64,000 nt of DNA from the NCBI GenBank assembly GCA_937921485.1, contig CAKZSV010000006.1:1-64000 (forward strand), written 5' to 3'. Of the stretch, positions 57,029-64,000 are shown piece by piece. The notes under the pieces were generated by a model. The model was given only the letters and a program-made list of their open reading frames with translations, did not search any database and had not been told where the DNA came from. Made by a program: the position numbers and the translations under genes. The stretch's first letter is position 1. Each line of letters starts with the position of its first letter. The stretch comes from an uncultured bacterium. GTDB lineage: Bacteria > Spirochaetota > UBA4802 > JAGODF01.

Positions 57029-57703
57029 ATGATGAAAGACTACCAGAAAAATTTTATTGAATTTCTTCTTTCCATGAAAGCGCTCAAGTTCGGCGATTTC
57101 ACTCTTAAATCCGGAAGAAAATCGCCTTATTTTCTCAACATGGGCGCATTTTTCACGGGACATGCTATAACCCAACTCGGGAAGTTCTACGCTGATGCAA
57201 TCGCTGATACCATTCAAGGCGGTTTCAATGTCATTTTCGGCCCGGCATATAAAGGAATACCGCTTGCCATTGCCACCGTGCAATCGCTGTACACCTCACA
57301 CGGCATCGACGCGCAATACGCTTTCAACCGAAAAGAGGTTAAGGATCACGGAGAGGCCGGACTCATTGTCGGAAAAGCACTCGAACCCTCCGACCGGATA
57401 GTCATTGTCGATGATGTCATAACCGCGGGGACTGCCGTGCGCGAAACGCTTGAGATTATTAAAAATCATGGCGGTGCCGCAATACGTGCCATCATCGTTT
57501 CTGTGGACAGGATGGAAAAAGGGAGCGGCAATACATCCGCGGTGATGGAAATTTCACAAACTCACGGCATTGCAGTTTATCCGATCATCACCATTCTTCA
57601 TATTCTTGAATATGTAAAGTCTGGAAAGGCGGAACAATTCGGCGTCGGTGCGGCGATGAGTGAAAAAATTGAATCGTATCTTGCGGAATACGGCGCATTG
57701 TAA
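57029..57703 (+). CDS. pyrE: Orotate phosphoribosyltransferase
   Basis: Joins orotate to PRPP to make OMP in pyrimidine synthesis. About 224 aa from MMKDYQKNFI (57029 or 57032); the frame to 56894 overlaps the upstream gene and is not real. The FGDFTLKSGRKSPYFLNMG motif binds orotate, and the PRPP loop is RIVIVDDVITAGTAVRETLE. AQYAFNRKEVKDHGEAG is the flexible loop with the catalytic Lys. Convergent with the isomerase gene, with 14 nt between ends. Confidence 0.95.
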   Translation: MMKDYQKNFIEFLLSMKALKFGDFTLKSGRKSPYFLNMGAFFTGHAITQLGKFYADAIADTIQGGFNVIFGPAYKGIPLAIATVQSLYTSHGIDAQYAFNRKEVKDHGEAGLIVGKALEPSDRIVIVDDVITAGTAVRETLEIIKNHGGAAIRAIIVSVDRMEKGSGNTSAVMEISQTHGIAVYPIITILHILEYVKSGKAEQFGVGAAMSEKIESYLAEYGAL

Positions 57704-57717
57704 TTGCATGAAGCTTT

Positions 57718-58770
57718 TCAAAGATTTTCTTTGCCGCGATGCGCTTTCAGAAAATTTTTAATTCTATGAATATTATCGATGCGGGCAGGATCTTTACCGC
57801 CGATGAGCGCCATGTAGTACGATATCCAGTCTGAAAGATACATCATGTCAATAAGCCGTTCTTTGTGGGTCTTTTTAGTGCTTTGTAATTGCAAGATGGA
57901 AAGCCCTTCTGATTCCATCACTTCGCGCGCCGCCTCAACCTGCATGCGAAGCCCCGGATTATAGTCGGGATCGGCGAGCATCACCACAGAAAATCCGCCG
58001 CCCGCTTGCAATCCTTCCCATCCGACAATTTCATTGTGGTTGGCTTCAGACATAGCCGCGTGGAAAGCTAGCGCTTTGCTATTTTCATTGAGCTGTGCCT
58101 TCAGGCGCATGCCCACGGCATCATTTATTCCTTCTGCTGAATACACCGCTACAATCGAGCCACCAAGCTTTTTGGCAATATCCCACGCCTGGCCGCCGTT
58201 TTGATAGATGCCGGCACTTTCTTTCATGAGAGAAACACATGCATCCACGAATGACGATTGCACAGGAATAAACCCAAGCGATTCCAATATCTTTAAAAGA
58301 GTAAAAAAACTCGAGTACAGCGCATAGCGGGGCTGAAGGCCTGTCTCAAGGCCGAAAATTGGAATGCCCAGCTTTGATGCAAGCGCTCCCAGTTCTCCTC
58401 CATTCGTGATGCACACAATCCGGCAGCCTTTTTCATGCGCTTCCTTAAATGCCGCAATAGTCTCTTCAGTATTTCCCGAATACGACGAAGCGATGACAAG
58501 AGTTTCTTCCCCCGCCCACGAAGGAATTGAATACGAACGATTTACGATAAAAGGAAGTCGTAATTCATTCCGCAAAAAATTAATTGCCAGATTGCCGCTG
58601 ATAGCAGACCCCCCCATCCCACAGAAAACAATCGCCTGCACATTTTTTTCGGCAATAGAAGGGATTTCTCTTCCCCACGCGGTGAGCGCTTGCCGAGGGG
58701 AATTCATCAATACAGAGAAGAGATTATCGGGATCATAGCGGCCGATGAGATGTTGTATGGTATCCGTCAT
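57718..58770 (-). CDS. Bifunctional phosphoglucose/phosphomannose isomerase-type protein
   Basis: 350 aa from MTDTIQHLIGRYDP (58770). SIS domains: GMGGSAISGNLAINFL near residue 55 and ASSYSGNTEETIAAFKEA near 95. The C-terminal MSEANHNEIVGWEGLQAGG contains the His/Glu active-site residues of this family. Such proteins interconvert glucose-6-P or mannose-6-P with fructose-6-P; the canonical pgi is not in the window. Repeat copy 3 lies just upstream of the start. Confidence 0.82.
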   Translation of the reverse strand: MTDTIQHLIGRYDPDNLFSVLMNSPRQALTAWGREIPSIAEKNVQAIVFCGMGGSAISGNLAINFLRNELRLPFIVNRSYSIPSWAGEETLVIASSYSGNTEETIAAFKEAHEKGCRIVCITNGGELGALASKLGIPIFGLETGLQPRYALYSSFFTLLKILESLGFIPVQSSFVDACVSLMKESAGIYQNGGQAWDIAKKLGGSIVAVYSAEGINDAVGMRLKAQLNENSKALAFHAAMSEANHNEIVGWEGLQAGGGFSVVMLADPDYNPGLRMQVEAAREVMESEGLSILQLQSTKKTHKERLIDMMYLSDWISYYMALIGGKDPARIDNIHRIKNFLKAHRGKENL

Positions 58771-58832
58771 AACATTTTCCGCGCAATCAGCTCTCAATCA
58801 AAGGGGCATTCATTCTCGAAATATCATCTTAT

Positions 58833-58947
58833 GGGCACCTCTAAAAACCGCTTTCATCTTTAAAATCAGCATCAAAGAAAGCGGTTTTTACCTATACATT
58901 GTGCCCACAAGGGAACATCCTTATACATGGTTTTTAGAAGTTACCTT
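58833..58947 (+). repeat. Dispersed two-hairpin repeat, copy 3
   Basis: GGGCAC (58833-58838) pairs with GTGCCC (58901-58906), inner AAAAACCGCTTTC with GAAAGCGGTTTTT; second hairpin AAGGGAAC (58909-58916) with GTTACCTT (58940-58947). The right arm overlaps the 3' end of the gene at 58921-59199. Confidence 0.9.
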
Positions 58948-59199
58948 ATATTTTTTATCATCATTACGTTGGATGATTACCACACTATCAACTTCTCCGG
59001 AAAGCCTCGGGTCGGAAGCGCGCAGAGCGGGAAAATCGGCGGTGTTCAGAAAATCACTCAAAAGTTCCATGCGCGCTTCAACATTTTCTGATTGCCCTTT
59101 CCCGTCAAAATACTCACCCATCAGCCGTTCGAACTCCCTTCGCGCCGCCGTTTCAACGCAATGTCCCACGCAGCGAAGGATTACCTCTACCGCAGCCAT
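58921..59199 (-). CDS. Hypothetical 92-aa protein, 3' end formed by the repeat
   Basis: Starts 1 nt after the rseP stop (MAAVEVILRCVGHCVETAAR) and is probably co-translated with it. Mostly helical and charged, no motif recognised. The final residues (KVTSKNHV) and the TAA are encoded by the right hairpin arm of repeat copy 3, so the original C-terminus was probably lost or replaced. Possibly a short accessory protein or regulator of the protease; it could be specific to close relatives. Confidence 0.6.
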   Translation of the reverse strand: MAAVEVILRCVGHCVETAARREFERLMGEYFDGKGQSENVEARMELLSDFLNTADFPALRASDPRLSGEVDSVVIIQRNDDKKYKVTSKNHV

Positions 59200-59200
59200 T

Positions 59201-60772
59201 TTACATAAAAAAAAGCTTCATGATATCGTTGAAAACAATGAAGACTCCCAATGTTATGAGCAGCGTCATTCCGACGTACTGAATGCGCTCCATGGTCTTT
59301 TTGCTCAGAGGCTTTCTCCTGATTGCTTCGATGATAAAAATTATCACATAGCTGCCGTCAACCATGGGAATTGGAAGCAGATTCATAATCATCAGAATAA
59401 TCGAAATCTGCGCCATGAGTATGATAAACGGCGCGATCCCTCGATAATACGCCACATCTCCCGCGATTTTCGCTATGAATATCGGGCCGGAGAGGTTTTC
59501 GCGCACATTGAGCTTCCCGGTGAAAAGCATTCCCAGCCCCTTCAGGTTCATCACAATGAAGCCGTACGGCTCGGTAAACGCGCGGATGAAGCTTTCGCCG
59601 ACTCCATAGCGCACCATCACCATGTCCTGCGCCTGCCCGGTCTCCACGCCCATGAAACCGAAACTTGTGTACGAAAAAATTCCATTGATTGTTTCATCGC
59701 CGATTTTCAATGTCGCGACGCGCCCCTGCGCTTTCTGCAATTCACGCACAAATGACGGATAATCGGTCAGGCGCATATCGTCGAGACTTACCTTCCCTTT
59801 CGCAATTCCTTCCTTGATTTTTTCAAGCGTGCGCCCATCAATTTCAATATCGCCGCCTTTGCCTTTCAATCGCGCGTTCTCAACAAGCTGCACGCTGATT
59901 ACTTCTCGCGTTGCTGGTTTTGCTGTCAGGCGTTCCATCTTTCCGTTTCGTTCTACCTCAATTGCTATTTCCTGCTCTTTTTTTGCCTTAACATGTGTGA
60001 TGAAATCCTCGGGTACGCGCACGGGCCTGTTGTCAACTTTTACGATGATATCGCCCGGTACAAGACCCGCCTTCTCTGCGGCGCTGCCCGAAATTGTCCT
60101 TGATACCCGCGCGCCTTTCACAAACGGAATCACCCCAACCGAGAATCGTCCGCGTTCGGCTTTTTCCGGGATGACGTTCACGTTAAGTTCATCGCCGCCG
60201 CGCTTCAATCGAACAGAAAGAGGGCTTCCGTCGGAAAAGAATACCGCTTTTTGAATATCGCTGAACTGATGAATGGACGCATTGTTTATAGCTATAATCA
60301 CATCACCGCTTTGAATGCCGGCTTTACGGGCCGGAGCAACATAGCCGGTTTTTTTCACCGAATCAAATTCATCGATGAGATACACCCTGCTGGATTCGCG
60401 TTCATAGCCGATGAGATTCATCGCAAAGAAAATAATGATGCCGAGAAAGAGGTTAAATAGCGGCCCCATCACCACCGGAACAATTCGCTTCAGCGGCGGA
60501 GCATAATAAAACTCGCCGGGTTTTCCTTCCCCTTCGGAAGGGTCTTCCCCGTAAAACTGGCAATATCCGCCGAAAGGAATGAGCGTCACCTGATAGGTGG
60601 TCTCCCCAATTTGCTTTTTCAGCACTCCCTTGCCATAACCGAGAGAAAAAACCTTTGCCTTAATGCCCACCATTTTCCCGCCCAGAAGATGCCCGAGTTC
60701 GTGGACAAAAATGCAGATCCCAAGAAGAATGAGTGCACCGACGACAGTAGTGATAAGATATCCGATTGACAT
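59201..60772 (-). CDS. rseP: Site-2 metalloprotease RseP (M50)
   Basis: Cleaves membrane-spanning substrates such as anti-sigma factors within the inner membrane. 523 aa from MSIGYLITTVVGAL (60772), with GGCGGAG upstream; the longer open frame is AT-rich. The zinc motif HELGH is at residues 24-28, and the third ligand region is LLPIPMVDGSYVIIF near 460. Two PDZ domains lie between (GIQSGDVIIAINNASIHQF and AGLVPGDIIVKVDNRPVRVP), with an extra PDZ-like insert afterwards. It is the last of the frr-uppS-cdsA-dxr-rseP cluster, a common bacterial order. Confidence 0.93.
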   Translation of the reverse strand: MSIGYLITTVVGALILLGICIFVHELGHLLGGKMVGIKAKVFSLGYGKGVLKKQIGETTYQVTLIPFGGYCQFYGEDPSEGEGKPGEFYYAPPLKRIVPVVMGPLFNLFLGIIIFFAMNLIGYERESSRVYLIDEFDSVKKTGYVAPARKAGIQSGDVIIAINNASIHQFSDIQKAVFFSDGSPLSVRLKRGGDELNVNVIPEKAERGRFSVGVIPFVKGARVSRTISGSAAEKAGLVPGDIIVKVDNRPVRVPEDFITHVKAKKEQEIAIEVERNGKMERLTAKPATREVISVQLVENARLKGKGGDIEIDGRTLEKIKEGIAKGKVSLDDMRLTDYPSFVRELQKAQGRVATLKIGDETINGIFSYTSFGFMGVETGQAQDMVMVRYGVGESFIRAFTEPYGFIVMNLKGLGMLFTGKLNVRENLSGPIFIAKIAGDVAYYRGIAPFIILMAQISIILMIMNLLPIPMVDGSYVIIFIIEAIRRKPLSKKTMERIQYVGMTLLITLGVFIVFNDIMKLFFM

Positions 60773-60924
60773 TGAACTCCGCCTTATTATGAAAAAAATA
60801 TTTGCACGTATTGAATCAGAAGGAGAGCTTGCTTTCTTATTGAGAACATGCTCCCGAAAAAAGTTACACCACAAAAAACTAAGAAAATTGTATTGCTGTC
60901 ACACACTGATGATTGAAGCCGCAA

Positions 60925-62091
60925 TCATCTCCCGCACATATTCATCACCGCATGCGCGCGTTCCCTCGCCCATCTGTCTGCCGAAAAAATCTCTTCGATG
61001 TCAGGATCTTCTACCGTCGCATGTTCGTCTATGATTTTTTCAACCGTTTCTGCAATCCCCGTCAAAGGCAGCTCCCCGCGTAAAAATGCGTGAACGCATT
61101 CTTCGTTTGCCGCATTCAGTACCGCAGGTGTGGTGCCTCCCCTTCTCCCGGCCCGATAGCAAAGTTCGAGCGCGGGAAAAGCTTCTTCATCATGCATATG
61201 GAAATGAATCGCACCCTGTTTTGCAAGATCGAGCCTTCCAAAAGGGTTTGCGCGCTTTTCGGGAAAGAAAAGAGCATTAAGGATGGGAAAGGCCATGTCC
61301 GTCACTCCCATGTGCGCGTATATTGCGCCGTCAATGGTCTCAACCAGCGAATGGACAATGCTTTCGGGATGTATAATCACGCTGATATCATCATAGGAAA
61401 GGCCGAAAAGATGATGCGCCTCTATCACTTCAAGCCCTTTGTTCATGAGCGTTGAAGAATCAATCGTGATTTTATTACCCATATCCCATGTGGGATGCGC
61501 GAGTGCTTCCGCCGGCGTGATGCTCGCAAGCTCTTCTTTCTTTTTTCCTCTGAGGCTGCCGCCCGATGCGGTGAGAATGATGCGGCGGACATCTCTTTTC
61601 GGCAGCATATCGAGCAGGAGGAAAATCGCGCTGTGTTCGCTATCAACAGGCAGAAGTTCAACCTCGTGATCGCGCACACGATGCATAAACAAGTCGCCCG
61701 CCATCACCAGGGTTTCCTTGTTCGCGAGCGCCAGCCGGCGAACATGCGGAAGCGCCGCAAGATTCGGCCGAAGACCCGCCGCTCCCACAATGGCCGACAC
61801 AAGTACATCCGCATCGCGGCGCACAAGTTCCAATATTCCCTCTTCGCCCTCAAAAAAGGAAACACCCGGATATCTTTTTTTGAGCTCCAGATACTCCGGC
61901 GAAGCATAGGATTTTTCGGATGCGACCGCGACGGCTTCCGGAGAAAATTGGGCAATCTGTTCCGAAAGCTCAACGAGATTCCCCCGGCACGCGAGTCCGC
62001 GAACGGCAAATTCCCCCGGATACGCGCGAATCACCCGCAGAGTGGAAAGGCCGATTGAGCCGGTACTGCCGAGTATGGTAAGACCGCGCAT
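60925..62091 (-). CDS. dxr: 1-deoxy-D-xylulose 5-phosphate reductoisomerase
   Basis: Second step of the MEP isoprenoid pathway: turns DXP into MEP using NADPH. 388 aa. The Rossmann NADPH site is ILGSTGSIGLSTLRVI at residue 6. Metal and substrate binding are at LPVDSEHSAIFLLLDML, LTASGGSLRGKKKEE and MGNKITIDSSTLMNKGLEVI. HPESIVHSLVE and the C-terminal helical domain are normal. The gene lies 6 nt upstream of the cdsA stop, and 150 nt separate it from rseP. Confidence 0.95.
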   Translation of the reverse strand: MRGLTILGSTGSIGLSTLRVIRAYPGEFAVRGLACRGNLVELSEQIAQFSPEAVAVASEKSYASPEYLELKKRYPGVSFFEGEEGILELVRRDADVLVSAIVGAAGLRPNLAALPHVRRLALANKETLVMAGDLFMHRVRDHEVELLPVDSEHSAIFLLLDMLPKRDVRRIILTASGGSLRGKKKEELASITPAEALAHPTWDMGNKITIDSSTLMNKGLEVIEAHHLFGLSYDDISVIIHPESIVHSLVETIDGAIYAHMGVTDMAFPILNALFFPEKRANPFGRLDLAKQGAIHFHMHDEEAFPALELCYRAGRRGGTTPAVLNAANEECVHAFLRGELPLTGIAETVEKIIDEHATVEDPDIEEIFSADRWARERAHAVMNMCGR

Positions 62092-62097
62092 CGCCGC

Positions 62098-62973
62098 CTA
62101 CATCGCACTCCGATATATGAGATAGTAATAGAAAAACGGCGTGGAAAGGATGAGCGCATCGAAGACGTCCCACATCCCACCATGGCCCGGGATGATGGAA
62201 CCGGAATCTTTGATGGCGCTATCGCGCTTGATGGCGGACTCCACCAGATCGCCCAGATGCCCCAGGATGCTGAAAACCACGCCGAGCACAACCGCTTCCG
62301 CAGTTGAGAAGAGTTCGACGGCGTTGGTGTACACGATGATTTTATTACAGACAAGGATGGCAATGATGCTAAAAACAAGTCCAGAAAGGTAGCCTTCATA
62401 GGATTTATTCGGCGAGGCGGGGAAGTTCGTCTTGTGCTTGCCTAAAAACACGCCGCCGAAATATGCCGCGGCGTCATTGATCATCACCACCGCATTGAGC
62501 ACGATGAGATATTGAAAGCCGTTCTGCAGCGCTTTGATAAGAATCGTATGAGAGAAGAAAAGGACGATATACAGCACACCGAACGCTGTCACCGCCAGAG
62601 AATAGATTCCCCCTTTCAGAGGTTTTGCGAAGAGGCGGTAGATGAGAAGTGCCGCAATACAAACAGTGGCCAGCACAAGAAGCACTCTTGCGTCGAACAT
62701 CCTCACGTAGCCTGTCCCGCCGAATGCGTACAGATACATCAGCACATTAAGAAAAACAGCCGCAGCGAGGCCGAAAGCGACATGCGGCTTTTCTTCCTCG
62801 CTTTTCCATGCCATCTGGTAGTATTCTAAAAGGCAGATAAGCGTGATGATGATAGAAACCAGAAGCGTCGGAAGCGCATACAGTCTGTCCGTGTACAGAA
62901 AAATGACGTAGACCGGAAGCCCTACCACCGCGCTTATAATCCTTGTGATAGTCGATTTTTTCACATCGCTCAT
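62098..62973 (-). CDS. cdsA: Phosphatidate cytidylyltransferase
   Basis: Makes CDP-diacylglycerol from CTP and phosphatidate in the inner membrane. 291 aa with about eight membrane segments. The signature S-x-K-R...K-D...P-G-H-G-G...D is present as SAIKRDSAIKDSG followed by IIPGHGGMWDVFDALILS near residue 265. It overlaps uppS by 4 nt (ATGA). Confidence 0.93.
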   Translation of the reverse strand: MSDVKKSTITRIISAVVGLPVYVIFLYTDRLYALPTLLVSIIITLICLLEYYQMAWKSEEEKPHVAFGLAAAVFLNVLMYLYAFGGTGYVRMFDARVLLVLATVCIAALLIYRLFAKPLKGGIYSLAVTAFGVLYIVLFFSHTILIKALQNGFQYLIVLNAVVMINDAAAYFGGVFLGKHKTNFPASPNKSYEGYLSGLVFSIIAILVCNKIIVYTNAVELFSTAEAVVLGVVFSILGHLGDLVESAIKRDSAIKDSGSIIPGHGGMWDVFDALILSTPFFYYYLIYRSAM

Positions 62974-63686
62974 ACCCCGCCAAACCTCCTTTCCCGGTTT
63001 TGATATTCAATCAGTGCCCGATACAGATGTTTCGCCTTGAAATCGGGCCAGAGCACATCCATAAATACAAGCTCAGCATAGGCAAGCCGCCAGAGCATGA
63101 AATTGCTGATGCGGTATTCCCCGCTGGTTCTGATGAGGAGATCCACATCCGGAATTTTGGGATTGTAGAGAAATGCCGACAGTTTTTTTTCCGAGAGCTT
63201 TTCACCTGATTTTCGCGTTTCAATCCACCCGTTTACCGCATCGACAATTTCCTGACGGCCGCCGTAGTTGATGCAGAAGTTCAGGGTGATGCGGCTGTTT
63301 TTCTTCGTCTGGCGGACTGCCTCCTCAATAACCCTGCGCGATGTAGCCGGAAGGCCTTGCAAGCCACCGGAAAAAAGGACTTTCACTCCTTGCTCCTTGA
63401 TTCGGTCAAGCTTGAGTTCAAAAAACATCTCAAGAAGCTTCCAGAGACCTTTCACCTCATCGCGGGGACGCGCCCAGTTCTCGGTTGAGAATGCGAAAAG
63501 CGAAAGATATTTTATGCCCGCTTTCGCGGCGGCTTCGACGATTGGTTCCACTACTTCCGCCCCGCGGCGATGACCTTCAATCCGCGGATATTTTTTTTTA
63601 GCCGCCCAGCGGCCATTCCCGTCCATGATGATGGCAACATGAATCGGGACTTTCCTGGGGTCTATTGATTTGCTGTAATCTTCCAT
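62970..63686 (-). CDS. uppS: Undecaprenyl (polyprenyl) diphosphate synthase
   Basis: Cis-prenyltransferase that makes the lipid carrier for peptidoglycan. 238 aa. The N-terminal motif VAIIMDGNGRWAAKKKYPRI contains the catalytic Asp; GHRRGAEVVEPIV and LSLFAFSTENWARP follow; the C-terminal DLLIRTSGEYRISNFMLW and FMDVLWPDF are the family end motifs. Standard position between frr and cdsA. Confidence 0.96.
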   Translation of the reverse strand: MEDYSKSIDPRKVPIHVAIIMDGNGRWAAKKKYPRIEGHRRGAEVVEPIVEAAAKAGIKYLSLFAFSTENWARPRDEVKGLWKLLEMFFELKLDRIKEQGVKVLFSGGLQGLPATSRRVIEEAVRQTKKNSRITLNFCINYGGRQEIVDAVNGWIETRKSGEKLSEKKLSAFLYNPKIPDVDLLIRTSGEYRISNFMLWRLAYAELVFMDVLWPDFKAKHLYRALIEYQNRERRFGGV

Positions 63687-63711
63687 TCAGACAACATGTG
63701 CCACGGAATTT

Positions 63712-64000
63712 TTATACGTTAAGTATTTCCTTTTCTTTATTGTTCGTCATATTCTGAACATCGTCAATGAATTTATCCGTGAGCTTTTGGATCCGGGCCG
63801 CAGCATTTTTCGAATCATCTTCAGATATTTCCTTGTCTTTTTCCAACTCCTTTATCATATCATTGCCGTCGCGCCTGACATTGCGAATGGCGACGCGGCA
63901 TTCTTCCGCTTTCTGGCGGGCAAGCTTCACATATTCTTTCCGACGCTCCTCGGTGAGTTCGGGAATCTGTATGCGGATCAGATTTCCGTCATTCGAAGGA
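63712..64000 (-). CDS. frr: Ribosome recycling factor, partial (N-terminus beyond window)
   Basis: About 95 C-terminal codons of RRF, which splits post-termination ribosomes with EF-G. Reading from the window edge: PSNDGNLIRIQIPELTEERR, then KEYVKLARQKAEECRVAIRN and VRRDGNDMIKELEKDKEISE. The C-terminal helix (DKFIDDVQNMTNNKEKEIL) is typical. The rest of the gene is outside the window. Confidence 0.93.
   Translation of the reverse strand, partial: PSNDGNLIRIQIPELTEERRKEYVKLARQKAEECRVAIRNVRRDGNDMIKELEKDKEISEDDSKNAAARIQKLTDKFIDDVQNMTNNKEKEILNV

Noticed and set aside
1..64000. CRISPR arrays, tRNA or rRNA genes
   Set aside because: No regular spacer-repeat array, and no cloverleaf or rRNA-like segments, were seen by eye; a dedicated tRNA or Rfam scan was not possible.

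Overview
The window looks like a chromosomal segment of a Gram-negative, probably spirochaete-related bacterium. Supporting hints are several putative lipoproteins with relaxed lipoboxes (FSC, LSC), signal peptides and a beta-barrel-like protein, two SpoIIE-type PP2C signalling phosphatases, a 7TM-DISM hybrid kinase, a short RpoS-like sigma factor behind a sigma-54 promoter, and two copies of a small family that resembles DUF1564, which I recall mainly from Leptospira. The placement is an inference with modest confidence. Base composition is intermediate, with AT-rich intergenic gaps and mostly compact coding.

Layout. 1-2190: partial TPR lipoprotein, RluD-type pseudouridine synthase, HU-like protein. 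2214-5054: a complete TRAP transporter (dctPQM order). 5157-6251: phosphofructokinase. 6252-8653: a loose region with repeat copy 1, a small exported protein, the first DUF1564-like gene and a 660-bp AT-rich gap ending in a near-consensus sigma-54 promoter. 8654-16597: the sigma factor, a 2-hydroxyacyl-CoA-dehydratase-like protein, and the gltB-gltD glutamate synthase operon. 16858-26183: cytidylate-kinase-like protein, repeat copy 2, a PAS4-GAF-PP2C protein, a 7TM-DISM hybrid histidine kinase, a nitroreductase and a cyclase-homology protein. 26278-33571: exported protein, secreted lipase, a 1531-residue pseudokinase/AAA/TPR/GAF-like/AraC protein, and the second DUF1564-like gene. 33761-38530: sodium/solute symporter with a small membrane partner, alkaline phosphatase lipoprotein and alpha/beta hydrolase.

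38600-43132 is a rearranged zone. It holds a RAYT (REP-associated tyrosine transposase) element with inverted flanking motifs, a 7TM-PP2C gene lying between the intact RAYT 3' end and a decayed second copy of it, small orphan secreted proteins, and a junction where a lipoprotein start is fused to an antisense, truncated thioredoxin. Next come an unusual ATP-grasp/FMN alpha-hydroxyacid-oxidase fusion (43359-45608), an exported barrel-like protein, the recC-recB-recD operon (46469-55202), a YegP-like protein, msrA, a TM1586-type nitroreductase, pyrE, and a sugar-phosphate isomerase. Repeat copy 3 follows, then the envelope/translation cluster frr-uppS-cdsA-dxr-rseP on the minus strand running to the window end.

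Most notable: (1) a -24/-12 promoter in front of an RpoS-like sigma factor, suggesting an RpoN-to-RpoS cascade; (2) the ATP-grasp/FMN-oxidase fusion with a four-Cys linker; (3) a three-copy two-hairpin intergenic repeat in the same window as a RAYT gene, one copy of which supplies the 3' end of a gene; (4) two near-identical tandem-RHH-like genes sharing a palindromic upstream element; (5) the giant pseudokinase transcription regulator.
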